Shown here piece by piece: positions 25,682 through 35,130 of a stretch of DNA of 64,000 bases (position 1 is its first letter; each line of letters starts with the position of its first letter). The translations under genes and the position numbers were made by a program. This DNA comes from Pseudomonas farris. Its GTDB lineage: Bacteria; Pseudomonadota; Gammaproteobacteria; Pseudomonadales; Pseudomonadaceae. The notes below the pieces were generated by a model that worked only from the letters and a program-made list of their open reading frames with translations, ran no database searches and was not told the origin of the DNA. Location of the stretch: the NCBI RefSeq assembly GCF_019145235.1, contig NZ_JAHSTV010000013.1:1-64000 (forward strand), given 5' to 3'.

Positions 25682-28072
25682 ATGTCGCTGCACGCCGTGC
25701 GCCCCAAGATCCTGGGTTTTATCCGCGAAGATGTTTCGGCCTGGCTGGTCGCGCTGCTGGCGTTGCTCGTCGGCGGGATTCTCACGGGATTGCTGGCTTG
25801 GGCGACGTTCAATCAATTTCATCAGCAATTGCGGCAACGTTTCCAGCTGCTCGCCAGTGAACGTTACAGCCGCATCGAAGAACGCTTCGAAGATCAGGAG
25901 CAGCGCCTCGACGGCCTGCGCCGGTTCTTCGTCAATTCCGGATCGGTGTCCCGCGAGGAATTCGACGGTTACGCCAAACCTCTTTTGCGTCGCACCCAGG
26001 CCTACTCCTGGGCTCCCCGGGTTTCCCGCGCCGAACGTCCTCTGCTTGAACGCGTGGTGCGAGAAGAAGGCTTGAGCGGTTTCACCTTTCGCGAACTTAC
26101 CGCCGACGGCCAGTTGCAACCTGCCGTAGAGCGCGACGAGTACGTACCGGTGCTCTACACCCAAACCCAAAGCCGGCTGCCCGCGCCGCTGGGTTACGAC
26201 CTGCTGACCCAACCCCTGCGTCGTTCGACTCTGGAACGGGCTGATCGCAATGGCCGTATGGCCGTGTCGCAGCCGCTGCATCTGGTAGGCATCGAGCCGG
26301 CCTATTCGCGGGGCGTGTTGCTAGTGGCTCCGGTCATCTATCAGAACCTCCCGAATGCCGCGCCCGCCGGGTATGTCATGGCGGTGATCAGCATGCGCCA
26401 GCTGTTGGCGGACGGGCTGCCGGAAGAGAATCATGATTCTCTCTCGGTGCGTATTCTCGACTTGTCCACCGAGGATCAACACGAAGTGTTGTACGAGTCG
26501 ACCAACACGGCGGGGGCCAGTGACTTGTCCTCCACGCGATTGCTACGTCTGGCCGACCATGATTACCAAGTGGATATGCGCCCCAGCGCCGCGTTCCTGA
26601 AAGCCAACCATTCCTCGGTGACCAGCCTGGTGGTGCTCGGCGGTTTGCTCAGCCTGCTGCTCAGTGTGTTTCTCTATGTGCTGGTCAGCCAGCGCCAGCG
26701 GGCGCTGAAAATGGTGGCGCAGCGGACCCAGGAACTTCACGACCGTGAGCAAGAGTTGCGCGGCACGCATAGCCAGTTGCGCGGTGTGCTGGATGCCGCG
26801 ACTCAGGTGGCGATCATTGCCACCGACCTGCGCGGAATCATCTGCACCTTCAACGCTGGGGCAGAGCAGATGCTTGGTTACTTCAGTGCGCAGGTTGTGG
26901 GCCACATGACCCTGGAAAATCTGCACCTGCCCCGGGAACTCGACGCGCGCTCGGCGGAGTTGAGCACGCGCTATGGCAAGCCGATCCCGACGTGTCAGGC
27001 AATGCTGGTCGAAGGCGGGGAAGAGGGCGGTCACGAAGCCCGGGAGTGGACGCTGGTGCGTCACGACGGCAGTCATTTGACGGTGAACATGCTGGCGACC
27101 CCGGTACTCGACGAGCAAGGCTTGTGGGTCGGGCACCTGGCGATTTGTATCGACATCACCGAGCGCAAGCGCGTCCACGAAGCCCTGGCGGCACGGGACC
27201 TGTTGTTGAAGAAACTCAGCGCCCATGTGCCCGGCGGGATCTACCAGTTCAAGATGGAATTCGATGGGCGCTTCAGTGTGATCTACGCCAGCGACGGTAT
27301 GCGCGATATCTACGAACTCGAGCCGGACGTGCTGTTGCTCAACGCCGAAGCGGTGTTCGCGCGGATTCATCCCCAGGACGCACGTCGGGTCCGCGCTTCG
27401 ATCCTGGCCTCGGCTGACACCCTCAGCCCTTGGCGTGAAGAGTACCGCGTGCAATTACCGCAGCGTGGTCTGCGCTGGGTCCGCGGTGAAGCGACGCCTG
27501 AAGAACTGCCCGGTGGCGGTGTGCTATGGCATGGTTTCATCTCGGACATCTCCGACCTCAAGCGGGTGGAAGAGGAGTTGCGCGCACTGTCGGTGACCGA
27601 TTCCCTGACCGGGATCCATAACCGTCGCTACTTCCAGGAGCGCCTGACCACCGAAATGGCCCGGGTCGAGCGCGGCGGTGGCGAGTTGTCGGTGATCATG
27701 CTCGACATCGATCACTTCAAGCGCATCAACGATCAGCACGGTCATGCCGTGGGTGATCGGGTATTGCAGGCCGTGTGCGAGCGCATTGGCGGTCGCTTGC
27801 GGTGCACTGATGTATTTTGTCGCCTGGGCGGCGAAGAGTTTATGGTGCTCTGTCCGGATATCAACGGCGAACAGGCTCATGTGCTGGCCGTGGAGTTGTG
27901 GCAGGGGTTGCGCAGTGCGCCGATCGACGAGGTCGGGATTGTCACCGCGAGTTTCGGGATTGCCAGCTGGCGGGCCGGAGAAGGCGCGGATGCGCTGCTG
28001 TTGCGGGCAGACTCAGGGGTGTATGCGGCGAAACAGGCGGGAAGGGATCGGGTTGAGGGGCAGATGAGTTAA
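25682..28072 (+). CDS. CHASE-PAS-PAS-GGDEF diguanylate cyclase
   Basis: A 796-residue inner-membrane sensor. One helix near residues 19-41 and another near 320-340 (VVLGGLLSLLLSVFLYVLV) bracket a periplasmic CHASE-type domain. Two PAS regions follow (about 370-500 and 510-630), then a GGDEF domain with an intact GGEEF active site at 716-720 and an RxxD product-inhibition site (RCTD, 707-710) five residues upstream. It should make c-di-GMP in response to an unknown external ligand, with feedback inhibition. It stands between rlmKL and dacB. Confidence 0.92.
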   Translation: MSLHAVRPKILGFIREDVSAWLVALLALLVGGILTGLLAWATFNQFHQQLRQRFQLLASERYSRIEERFEDQEQRLDGLRRFFVNSGSVSREEFDGYAKPLLRRTQAYSWAPRVSRAERPLLERVVREEGLSGFTFRELTADGQLQPAVERDEYVPVLYTQTQSRLPAPLGYDLLTQPLRRSTLERADRNGRMAVSQPLHLVGIEPAYSRGVLLVAPVIYQNLPNAAPAGYVMAVISMRQLLADGLPEENHDSLSVRILDLSTEDQHEVLYESTNTAGASDLSSTRLLRLADHDYQVDMRPSAAFLKANHSSVTSLVVLGGLLSLLLSVFLYVLVSQRQRALKMVAQRTQELHDREQELRGTHSQLRGVLDAATQVAIIATDLRGIICTFNAGAEQMLGYFSAQVVGHMTLENLHLPRELDARSAELSTRYGKPIPTCQAMLVEGGEEGGHEAREWTLVRHDGSHLTVNMLATPVLDEQGLWVGHLAICIDITERKRVHEALAARDLLLKKLSAHVPGGIYQFKMEFDGRFSVIYASDGMRDIYELEPDVLLLNAEAVFARIHPQDARRVRASILASADTLSPWREEYRVQLPQRGLRWVRGEATPEELPGGGVLWHGFISDISDLKRVEEELRALSVTDSLTGIHNRRYFQERLTTEMARVERGGGELSVIMLDIDHFKRINDQHGHAVGDRVLQAVCERIGGRLRCTDVFCRLGGEEFMVLCPDINGEQAHVLAVELWQGLRSAPIDEVGIVTASFGIASWRAGEGADALLLRADSGVYAAKQAGRDRVEGQMS

Positions 28073-28131
28073 CCCAGGCTGCATGCAAACCCTGTGGACT
28101 GATCGCAATGCTGTGCTTTGACCCAAATCAA

Positions 28132-28221
28132 TGTGGGAGCGGGCTTGCTCGCGAAGGCGGTGTGTCAGGCAACATTAATGTCGACTGACACGCCCTCTTC
28201 GCGAGCAAGCCCGCTCCCACA
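28132..28221. repeat. REP pair (BIME), nearly identical to the one at 31583-31672
   Basis: Inverted REP copies with a spacer containing caacatt-atgtcgactgacac. By eye only three of 90 bases differ from the copy at 31583-31672, including the spacer. It separates the convergent cyclase and dacB genes. Confidence 0.92.
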
Positions 28222-28249
28222 TTTGATCTCCAGTGTCTGGACGATCGGG

Positions 28250-29710
28250 TTACAACACCGAAGCCGTTTCCGGCAGTTTCGGCTGGCGATACAGATCCAG
28301 CAGCACCTGATCCAGCACCGAGGAGGCGCCAAACGGTGCCTTGTCGTTGAGGATCGCCACCACCGCCCAGGTATTGCCATTGATGTCGCGGCTGTAGCCG
28401 GAAATGGCGCGCACGGTGTTCAGAGTGCCGGTCTTGACGTGGGCTTCACCGCGCATCGCGGTGGTCTTCAGGCGTTTGCGCATGGTGCCGTCGGTGCCGG
28501 CGATTGGCATCGAGCTGATGAACTCGGCGGAATACGGGCTGCGCCAGGCGGCTTGCAGCATCGCGGCCATTTCACGGGCACTCACTCGCTCGGCACGGGA
28601 CAGGCCGGAGCCGTTCTCCATCACCAAGTGCGGCGCAGTGATGCCTTTTCTCGCCAGCCACTGACGCACCACGCGCTGGGCGGCCTTGGCGTCGTCACCG
28701 TCGGCATCGGTGCGGAACTTCTGGCCCAGGCTCAGGAACAACTGCTGAGCCATGGTGTTGTTACTGTATTTGTTGATGTCGCGAATGATTTCCGCCAAGT
28801 CTGGCGAGTAGGCCCGGGCCAGCACCTTGGCGTTGCTCGGCGTCGGTGCCAGACGATCCTGGCCCTGGATGCTGCCGCCCAATTCCTTCCAGATCGCTCG
28901 CACGGCGCCGGCGGTGTAGGTCGCATGATCGAGTAGCGACAGGTAGGTCTGGGAGCTGCAACCTTCGCCCAACTGGCCGCCAACGGTCACGGTGACGCTG
29001 CCATCAGCCTGGGGCACCGGGTTGTAACGTACGCCACCGGTGCATTGCTTGGAGTTGAGCGCCTTGACCTGATTGTCGATGCGGATGCTGGCAATCGGCG
29101 GCTCGACCGACACCAGGACCTTGCCCGAGTCGTTGCGGGCCACGAAGCGCAGGGCCTTGAGGTTGACCAGCAGCGCGTCGGGTTTGACCAGGAACGGTTT
29201 GTTCTCGTCATTGCCGTCGTCGTTGAATTCAGGCAGTTGCGGTTGCACGAAGAAGCCGCGGTCCAGCACCAGGTCGCCGGTGATCTGGGTCACGCCGTTG
29301 GCGCGCAAATCGCGCATCAGCAGCCAGAGTTTTTCCATGTTCAGCTTTGGATCGCCGCCACCCTTGAGGTAGAGGTTGCCGTTGAGGATGCCACCGCTGA
29401 GGGTGCCGTCGGTGTAGAACTCGGTTTTCCACTGGTGGTTCGGGCCGAGCATTTCCAGCGCGGCGTACGTGGTCACCAGCTTCATGGTCGAGGCCGGGTT
29501 AACCGAAACGTCAGCGTTATGAATGGTTGGGGTGCCCGGGCCATTGAGCGGGATCATCACCAGCGACAGGGCACTGTCCTGCAGCTTGCTGGCCTTGAGA
29601 GCCTTTTCGACGTTGGGCGACAGGGCGGTGTTGATCGAAGCGGCGGAAACGGGAAGGGCCAGGGGCAGAAAAAGGCTGGCCAGCAGCAATGGACGCAAAG
29701 ATTTGATCAT
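28250..29710 (-). CDS. dacB: D-alanyl-D-alanine carboxypeptidase/endopeptidase (PBP4 type)
   Basis: A 486-residue class C penicillin-binding protein (peptidase S13). A signal peptide of about 24 residues ends at PVSAA, so it is periplasmic. Active-site motifs are STMK (Ser74, Lys77), SNN in KYSNNTMAQQL and KTG in VKTGTLNTV. It trims and cleaves peptidoglycan cross-links; in P. aeruginosa its loss induces AmpC. The ATG at 29710 gives the signal peptide; the longer frame upstream does not. It is divergent from yggL. Confidence 0.95.
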   Translation of the reverse strand: MIKSLRPLLLASLFLPLALPVSAASINTALSPNVEKALKASKLQDSALSLVMIPLNGPGTPTIHNADVSVNPASTMKLVTTYAALEMLGPNHQWKTEFYTDGTLSGGILNGNLYLKGGGDPKLNMEKLWLLMRDLRANGVTQITGDLVLDRGFFVQPQLPEFNDDGNDENKPFLVKPDALLVNLKALRFVARNDSGKVLVSVEPPIASIRIDNQVKALNSKQCTGGVRYNPVPQADGSVTVTVGGQLGEGCSSQTYLSLLDHATYTAGAVRAIWKELGGSIQGQDRLAPTPSNAKVLARAYSPDLAEIIRDINKYSNNTMAQQLFLSLGQKFRTDADGDDAKAAQRVVRQWLARKGITAPHLVMENGSGLSRAERVSAREMAAMLQAAWRSPYSAEFISSMPIAGTDGTMRKRLKTTAMRGEAHVKTGTLNTVRAISGYSRDINGNTWAVVAILNDKAPFGASSVLDQVLLDLYRQPKLPETASVL

Positions 29711-29944
29711 CTGAAATAAAACCCTACAGCCGAGGGGGAAAAAGACGAGGGCATGGAGATAAATTCCCTCAGCGGTCATGAAAGTGTCGGCATTATGCCC
29801 CAAGGTGCAACAGCTTGTGCCGTACCCCGGTCGTCTAATCCGCTATTTTTTTACCGACGGTAGGCGTAGCGCCGTTCTGAGACGGGTAATCGGCGCCTTA
29901 AACTGCTAAAGTGCGGCCCGTTATTACTTATGAGGATTGTTCCA

Positions 29945-30289
29945 ATGGCGACTAACCGTTCCCAGCGTCTGCGCAAAAAATTGTGCGTCGATGAATTTCA
30001 AGAGCTGGGTTTCGAACTGAACCTGGATTTCAAAGAAGATTTGGCTGATGAAGCCATTGATGCTTTCCTCGACGCGTTCCTGAAAGAAGCCATGGAAGCC
30101 AACGGTCTGGGCTATGTTGGCGGCGACGACTTCGGTCTGGTGTGCCTGCAGAAGCGTGGCTCGGTTTCCGAAGAGCAGCGTGCCGCTGTTGAAGCCTGGC
30201 TCAAAGGCCGCAGCGAACTGACCGAAGCAACCGTCAGCCCGCTGATCGACGTCTGGTACCCGGAAAAGCCGATCAATCCGGTAGCTTGA
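29945..30289 (+). CDS. yggL: YggL family 50S ribosome-binding protein (DUF469)
   Basis: A 114-residue acidic protein of the YggL family, reported in E. coli to bind the 50S subunit. The family start MATNRSQRLRKKLCVDEFQELGF is present (begins at ATG 29945, after GAGG). Conserved LGYVGGDDFGLVC lies near residue 57. A strong terminator follows 7 bases after the stop. Confidence 0.9.
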   Translation: MATNRSQRLRKKLCVDEFQELGFELNLDFKEDLADEAIDAFLDAFLKEAMEANGLGYVGGDDFGLVCLQKRGSVSEEQRAAVEAWLKGRSELTEATVSPLIDVWYPEKPINPVA

Positions 30290-30295
30290 TGTTCT

Positions 30296-30329
30296 AAAAA
30301 ACGGCGACCCAAGGGTCGCCGTTTTTTTT
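30296..30329. terminator. Bidirectional terminator between yggL and benE
   Basis: Arms acggcgaccc and gggtcgccgt enclose a short loop, with A6 on the left and T8 on the right, so it can end both convergent transcripts. Confidence 0.9.
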
Positions 30330-30340
30330 GTGAAGATCTT

Positions 30341-31531
30341 TCAGCTTTTACGCCAGTTCAAGATCAGCAAGGTCAACACCCCCGCGACAATCCCCCAAAA
30401 CGCCGAACCGATGGAAAACAGCGTCAACCCCGACGCCGTCACCATAAAGGTAATCAGCGCTGCTTCCCGTTCCTGCACTTGCGCCATGGCAATGCTCAAC
30501 CCATTAATGATCGAGCCGAATAGCGCCAGCGCGGCAATCGACAGCACCAGCTCTTTAGGCAATGCGGCGAACAACGCTGCCAGCGTCGCGCCGAACACCC
30601 CGGCAATCCCGTAGAAAATCCCGCACCAGACGGCTGCGGTGTAGCGCTTGTTGCGATCCTCATGGGCATGCGGCCCGGTGCAGATAGCCGCGCTGATGGC
30701 GGCCAGATTGATCCCATGGGAGCCGAACGGCGCCAACAGCAACGAGGCGATGCCGGTGGTGGTGATCAGTGGTGAGGCCGGCACGTTGTAGCCGTCGGCG
30801 CGCAATACGGCGATGCCCGGCATGTTTTGCGAGGTCATCGCCACCACGAACAGTGGAATGCCGATGCTGATGGTCGCGGCCAGGGAGAATTGGGGCGTGG
30901 TCCAGACCGGCATCGCGACTTCGAGGTGGAAGCCACTGAAATCCAGCAAACCCATAAACCCCGACAGCGCGGTGCCGATCAACAGCGCGGCGAGCACGGC
31001 GTAGCGGGGCGACAGGCGTTTGACCACCAGATACGTGAAGAACATTCCCAGCACCAGCGCAGTGCGGTGCTGGGCGGCGACGAAAATCTCGCTGCCGATC
31101 TTGAACAGAATCCCCGCCAGCAACGCCGCCGCCAATGAGGCCGGAATCTTTTTCACCAGCCGTTCGAAACTGCCGGTCAGGCCGCAAATGGTCACCAGCA
31201 CAGCGCAAGTGATGTAGGCGCCGATGGCCTCGCCATAGCTGACACCACCCAGGCTGGTGATCAGCAACGCCGCGCCGGGGGTAGACCAGGCGATGGTGAT
31301 CGGCGTGCGGTAGCGCAGGGACAAGCCGATCGAGCACACCGCCATGCCGATAGAGATCGCCCAGATCCACGACGAAATCTGCCCGCTGGTCAGACCCGCC
31401 GCTTGCCCGGCCTGGAACATCAGCACCAGTGAACTGGTGTAGCCGGTCATCATGGCGATGAACCCGGCGACGATGGCCGAGGGTGATGTGTCAGTCAGGG
31501 GGCGAAGCTGCGTGTGCGTGGCGTCGGTCAT
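30341..31531 (-). CDS. benE: BenE-family benzoate/H+ symporter-like permease
   Basis: A 396-residue polytopic inner-membrane protein of the BenE family, with about 11-12 hydrophobic helices and family segments TIAWSTPGAALL, SQNMPGIAVLRADGY and GSHGINLAAISAAICTGPHAHED. The ATG at 31531 starts the family N-terminus MTDATHTQLRPL. It is followed by the terminator shared with yggL and is divergent from a GntR regulator. No benzoate catabolic genes are nearby, while purine genes are, so its real substrate is open. Confidence 0.85.
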   Translation of the reverse strand: MTDATHTQLRPLTDTSPSAIVAGFIAMMTGYTSSLVLMFQAGQAAGLTSGQISSWIWAISIGMAVCSIGLSLRYRTPITIAWSTPGAALLITSLGGVSYGEAIGAYITCAVLVTICGLTGSFERLVKKIPASLAAALLAGILFKIGSEIFVAAQHRTALVLGMFFTYLVVKRLSPRYAVLAALLIGTALSGFMGLLDFSGFHLEVAMPVWTTPQFSLAATISIGIPLFVVAMTSQNMPGIAVLRADGYNVPASPLITTTGIASLLLAPFGSHGINLAAISAAICTGPHAHEDRNKRYTAAVWCGIFYGIAGVFGATLAALFAALPKELVLSIAALALFGSIINGLSIAMAQVQEREAALITFMVTASGLTLFSIGSAFWGIVAGVLTLLILNWRKS

Positions 31532-31582
31532 GACGGCGGTGTTCCTTGTTCTGATAAAGATGTCCGTAGCAACTCTGAACCC

Positions 31583-31672
31583 TGTGGGAGCGGGCTTGCT
31601 CGCGAAGGCGGTGTGCCAGACAACATTGATGTCGACTGACACGCCCTCTTCGCGAGCAAGCCCGCTCCCACA
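31583..31672. repeat. REP pair (BIME), nearly identical to the one at 28132-28221
   Basis: Same inverted REP arms and same spacer as the copy 3.45 kb to the left, with three differences by eye. Confidence 0.92.
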
Positions 31673-31784
31673 GGGGATTGTGTTCAGGCGGCGGATTCTG
31701 CGTTCAAGCCTAAACTGAAAAGTAACCGGTCGTTGCAATACAGCGAGGGCGACAAACAGCCGTACAGTCGTGTTGCCACCGTCC

Positions 31785-31796
31785 ATTGTGTACAAT
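31785..31796. promoter_or_regulatory. Palindromic candidate operator ATTGTGTACAAT upstream of gntR
   Basis: ATTGT and ACAAT half-sites surround GT, 92 bases before the gntR ATG. FCD-type GntR proteins often bind palindromes of this kind (for example TTGTATACAA). Autoregulation, and control of divergent benE, are inferred. Confidence 0.5.
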
Positions 31797-31888
31797 CGCG
31801 GTGTTTTTTACGCGATACTTGCCAGCGACCCACTGTGCCGTATTACAGTCACGGTCAATTCGCCGCAGTTCTCCCGACTCGAGTGCCC

Positions 31889-32653
31889 ATGAACGAACAG
31901 TTGCAACCCCTCAAGAAACAACCGCGAGCAGGCAAAGCCGGCCGCAGCGGTACCCAGGACGATATTGTCTACGCGCATATCTTCGAGGCCATCCTCGAAC
32001 AGCGTCTGGCGCCCGGCACCAAGTTGAGCGAAGAAGCGCTGGGGGAAATTTTCGGGGTCAGCCGCACCATCATTCGCCGTGCGCTGTCGCGTCTGGCCCA
32101 TGAAGGCGTGGTGTTGCTGCGACCGAATCGCGGCGCTGTCGTCGCCAGCCCGATTGTCGAAGAGGCCCGTCAGGTATTTATGGCGCGGCGTCTGGTGGAG
32201 CGGGCGATCACTGAATTGGCGGTTCAGCACGCCACCGCCGAGCAACTTCTCGAACTGCGGCAGATGGTCAACGACGAGCGCGACAGCTTTTCCCGTGGCG
32301 ATCGTGGGGCCGGTATCCGCCTGTCCGGCGAGTTCCATTTGAAACTGGCCGAAGCGGCGAAAAACGCGCCGCTGATCAGCTTCCAGCGCAGCCTGGTGTC
32401 CCAGACTTCGTTGATCATCGCCCAGTATGAGAGCGGCAACCGTTCGCACTGTTCCTACGATGAGCACACACAGTTGATCGACGCGATCGAAGCGCGGGAC
32501 GCGACGCTGGCGGTGGACCTGATGATGCATCACATGGACCACATCGACAGCAAACTCAACCTCGACGAAGAAAGCGCGTCGGATGATTTGCATGCGGTGT
32601 TTTCGCATTTGTTGCAGACCAAGAAGCCTGGGCGGCCAGCGGTCAAGCTCTGA
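31889..32653 (+). CDS. GntR-family (FCD/FadR type) transcriptional regulator
   Basis: A 254-residue regulator. The winged helix-turn-helix is at about residues 25-95 (LSEEALGEIFGVSRTIIRRALSRLAHEGVV), followed by a helical FCD ligand domain with the metal-binding His and Arg/Asp pattern (GEFHLKLAEAAKN, HTQLIDAIEARD, HHMDHID). The ATG at 31889 fits; longer frames upstream pass through the palindrome. It is divergent from benE and convergent with guaD, suggesting control of purine uptake or breakdown. The effector is unknown. Confidence 0.88.
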   Translation: MNEQLQPLKKQPRAGKAGRSGTQDDIVYAHIFEAILEQRLAPGTKLSEEALGEIFGVSRTIIRRALSRLAHEGVVLLRPNRGAVVASPIVEEARQVFMARRLVERAITELAVQHATAEQLLELRQMVNDERDSFSRGDRGAGIRLSGEFHLKLAEAAKNAPLISFQRSLVSQTSLIIAQYESGNRSHCSYDEHTQLIDAIEARDATLAVDLMMHHMDHIDSKLNLDEESASDDLHAVFSHLLQTKKPGRPAVKL

Positions 32654-32664
32654 TACCGCGGTGC

Positions 32665-32768
32665 GCCCTTCGCGAGCAAGCCCGCTCCCACATTAGATCT
32701 GTGGCATACACAAATATCGTGTTAACGGAGATTTAAATGTGGGAGCGGGCTTGCTCGCGAAGGCGGTC
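32665..32768. repeat. REP pair (BIME) between gntR and guaD
   Basis: Inverted gcgagcaagcccgctcccac cores at 32671-32690 and its complement at 32739-32765 enclose a spacer that resembles bases 1-45 of the window. Confidence 0.9.
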
Positions 32769-32777
32769 TGACAGGCA

Positions 32778-32818
32778 TAAAAAAATCCCCCGCAACCAAC
32801 GATTGCGGGGGATTTTTT
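32778..32818. terminator. Bidirectional terminator between gntR and guaD
   Basis: Arms tcccccgcaa (32786-32795) and ttgcggggga (32803-32812) with A-run on the left and T6 on the right. It serves the convergent gntR and guaD transcripts. Confidence 0.9.
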
Positions 32819-32832
32819 ATGCCCGGAAGACC

Positions 32833-34137
32833 TTAGCGCTGATGCACTAGATTCCCCGCCGCATAGGTCTGCAACACCGTCCGGTCATCCCCCAGCGTCA
32901 TCAATACAAACAGCGTTTCGGCAATGTTATTGGCCTGCTTCAGGCGATAGCTGAGCAGTGGCGTGGCGTTGTAGTCCAGCACCAGGAAGTCCGCGTCGGT
33001 GCCCGGTTGCAAGGTACCGATCTTGTCTTCCAGGCGCAGGGCGCGGGCGCCGCCGAGGGTGGCCAGGTACAGCGATTTGAACGGGCTCAGCCGCGCACCT
33101 TGCAGTTGCATGACTTTGTAGGCTTCGTTCAGGGTTTGCAGCAGCGAGAAACTGGTACCGCCACCGACGTCGGTACCGAGGCCGACATTGAGTTTGTGTT
33201 TCTCGGCCATCGGCAGATTGAACAGGCCGCTACCGAGAAACAGGTTCGAGGTCGGGCAGAACGCAATCGCTGAACCCGTCTGCGCCAGTCGCGCACATTC
33301 GTCGTCGCACAGGTGCACGCCGTGGGCGAACACTGAGCGCTCGCCGAGCAATTGGTAGTGATCGTAGACATCCAGGTAGCCCCTGCGCTCCGGGAACAGC
33401 GCCTTGACCCACTCGACTTCCTTGAGGTTTTCGCTGATGTGGGTCTGCATGTACAGATCCGGATATTCGCTGAGCAACTGGCCGGCGAGGGTCAGTTGTT
33501 CCGGGGTGCTGGTCGGGGCGAAGCGTGGGGTGACCGCATAGTGCAGGCGACCCTTGCCGTGCCAGCGCTCAATCAGCGCCTTGCTTTCGACGTAGCTCGA
33601 TTCGGCGGTGTCGGTCAGGTAGTCCGGCGCGTTGCGGTCCATCATCACCTTGCCGGCGATCATCCGCAGGTCCAGCTGTTCGGCGGCCTCGAAGAACGAG
33701 TTCACCGATTGCGGATGTACGCTGCCGAACACCAGTGCGGTGGTGGTGCCGTTGCGCAGCAGTTCCTTGATGAAAATATCCGCGACTTCGTCAGCGTGGG
33801 CCTTGTCGGCGAACTGGCTTTCGCAAGGGAAGGTGTAGGTGTTCAGCCAGTCCAGAAGCTGTTCGCCATAGGCGCCGACCATGCCGGTTTGCGGCAGGTG
33901 GATGTGGGTGTCGATGAAGCCTGGGGTGATCAGTGCGTCCTGATAATGGGTGATCTCGATGTCGGCCGGCAGGGTCGGCAGCAATTCGCTGGCGTGGCCG
34001 ATGGCGCTGATCTGGCCGTTATCGACCACCAGCAGGCCGTCTTCGAAATACTCGTACGAGGCTTCGATACCCACTTCGGCGGGATCGGCGATGCTGTGCA
34101 GGAGGGCGGCGCGGTAGGCTTTGCGAGTCAGAGGCAT
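32833..34137 (-). CDS. guaD: Guanine deaminase
   Basis: A 434-residue amidohydrolase that converts guanine to xanthine and ammonia. Zinc-site motifs are FIDTHIHLPQ near residue 80, TQTHISEN, and HGVHLCDDE, with the Asp in GTDVGGGTSFS. The ATG at 34137 (MPLTRKAYRAALLHS) is preferred over a TTG four codons upstream. It is followed by a terminator shared with gntR, and preceded by xdhC. Together with XdhAB it feeds guanine into the urate pathway. Confidence 0.95.
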   Translation of the reverse strand: MPLTRKAYRAALLHSIADPAEVGIEASYEYFEDGLLVVDNGQISAIGHASELLPTLPADIEITHYQDALITPGFIDTHIHLPQTGMVGAYGEQLLDWLNTYTFPCESQFADKAHADEVADIFIKELLRNGTTTALVFGSVHPQSVNSFFEAAEQLDLRMIAGKVMMDRNAPDYLTDTAESSYVESKALIERWHGKGRLHYAVTPRFAPTSTPEQLTLAGQLLSEYPDLYMQTHISENLKEVEWVKALFPERRGYLDVYDHYQLLGERSVFAHGVHLCDDECARLAQTGSAIAFCPTSNLFLGSGLFNLPMAEKHKLNVGLGTDVGGGTSFSLLQTLNEAYKVMQLQGARLSPFKSLYLATLGGARALRLEDKIGTLQPGTDADFLVLDYNATPLLSYRLKQANNIAETLFVLMTLGDDRTVLQTYAAGNLVHQR

Positions 34138-34178
34138 GTGAGTTCTCAATTAGTTCGAAGCTTTTCAGTTCGAAGCTT

Positions 34179-35024
34179 TCAGTTCAAAGCCTGGCTGCGG
34201 CGTGAAGCAGGCAGCAGTTTGGCGATCGATGATCCGGCGCTGGCGGTGTGCTGGCCGAAATTCGCGTTATAGGTGGCAATGATTTCGCCGGCGATGGAGA
34301 TGGCGATTTCCACAGGCAACTTGCCTTTGACTTCGCCGATGCCCATCGGGCAACGCATGCGTTGCAGCACGCTGCTGTCGAAACCTCGATCACGCAGGCG
34401 GTGTTCGAACTTCACCCGTTTGGTCTTCGAACCAATCAGGCCGAAGTAGGCGAAGTCGTTGCGCTTGAGGATCGCGGCGGTGAGTTCGAGGTCGAGTTGG
34501 TGATTGTGGGTCATGACGATGCAGTAGCTGCCGGCGGGCAGGTCATCGACTTCATCCACCGGTTCTTCGGTGACGATTTTGCGCACGCCGTGGGGGATCT
34601 GTTCGGGGAATTCAGCTTCCCGTGAATCGATCCAGCGCACCCGGCAGGGCAGGCTGGCGAGCAGCGGTACCAGCGCCCGACCGACGTGGCCGGCGCCGAA
34701 CACCGCAATCTGCGCCTGGACCTGGCCCATCGGTTCGAACAGCAATACGGTCACGCCACCGCAGCACTGGCCCAGGCTGGCGCCGAGGCTGAAGCGCTCC
34801 AGATGGGTGTCCTGTCGGCCGCTGGCGAGCATCTCGCGGCCGATCTGCATGGCCTTGTATTCCAGATGCCCGCCACCGATGGTGTCGAACGTTTGTGTGG
34901 CGCTGATGACCATTTTCGAGCCGGCATTACGCGGCGTCGAGCCGAGCTCTTCGATGATAGTCACCAACACACAGGGTTCACCCCGAGTTTGCAGGTCGGC
35001 GAGGGCGTCGATCCAGTTGTACAT
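34179..35024 (-). CDS. xdhC: Xanthine dehydrogenase accessory protein XdhC
   Basis: A 281-residue protein that binds molybdenum cofactor and inserts its sulfurated form into XdhB. The N-terminal CoxI segment (LVTIIEELGSTPRNAGSKMV, GGGHLEYKA, GQCCGG) and the C-terminal Rossmann-like domain (IAVFGAGHVGRAL, YFGLIGSKTKR) are both present. It follows xdhB with 116 bases between, occupied by a REP pair, and precedes guaD by about 40 bases. Confidence 0.94.
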   Translation of the reverse strand: MYNWIDALADLQTRGEPCVLVTIIEELGSTPRNAGSKMVISATQTFDTIGGGHLEYKAMQIGREMLASGRQDTHLERFSLGASLGQCCGGVTVLLFEPMGQVQAQIAVFGAGHVGRALVPLLASLPCRVRWIDSREAEFPEQIPHGVRKIVTEEPVDEVDDLPAGSYCIVMTHNHQLDLELTAAILKRNDFAYFGLIGSKTKRVKFEHRLRDRGFDSSVLQRMRCPMGIGEVKGKLPVEIAISIAGEIIATYNANFGQHTASAGSSIAKLLPASRRSQALN

Positions 35025-35057
35025 GTTTCACCTCAACATCTCTGTTGTCTGTTCGGC

Positions 35058-35130
35058 CGTCTTCGCGAGCAAGCCCGCTCCCACATTTGGAATGCATTTC
35101 AATGTGGGAGCGGGCTTGCTCGCGAAGGCC
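35058..35130. repeat. REP pair (BIME) inside the xdh operon
   Basis: Inverted cores at 35061-35085 and 35102-35128 with a 16-base spacer lie between the xdhB stop (35141) and the xdhC start (35024). Confidence 0.92.

Larger units (their letters stand above)
31532..31888. other. Divergent intergenic region between benE and gntR
   Basis: No gene was found. It holds a REP pair at 31583-31672 (37-base left margin to benE) and, on the gntR side, a palindrome at 31785-31796 followed by a T-rich stretch. Promoters for both divergent genes should lie here; I could not assign them with confidence. Confidence 0.5.
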
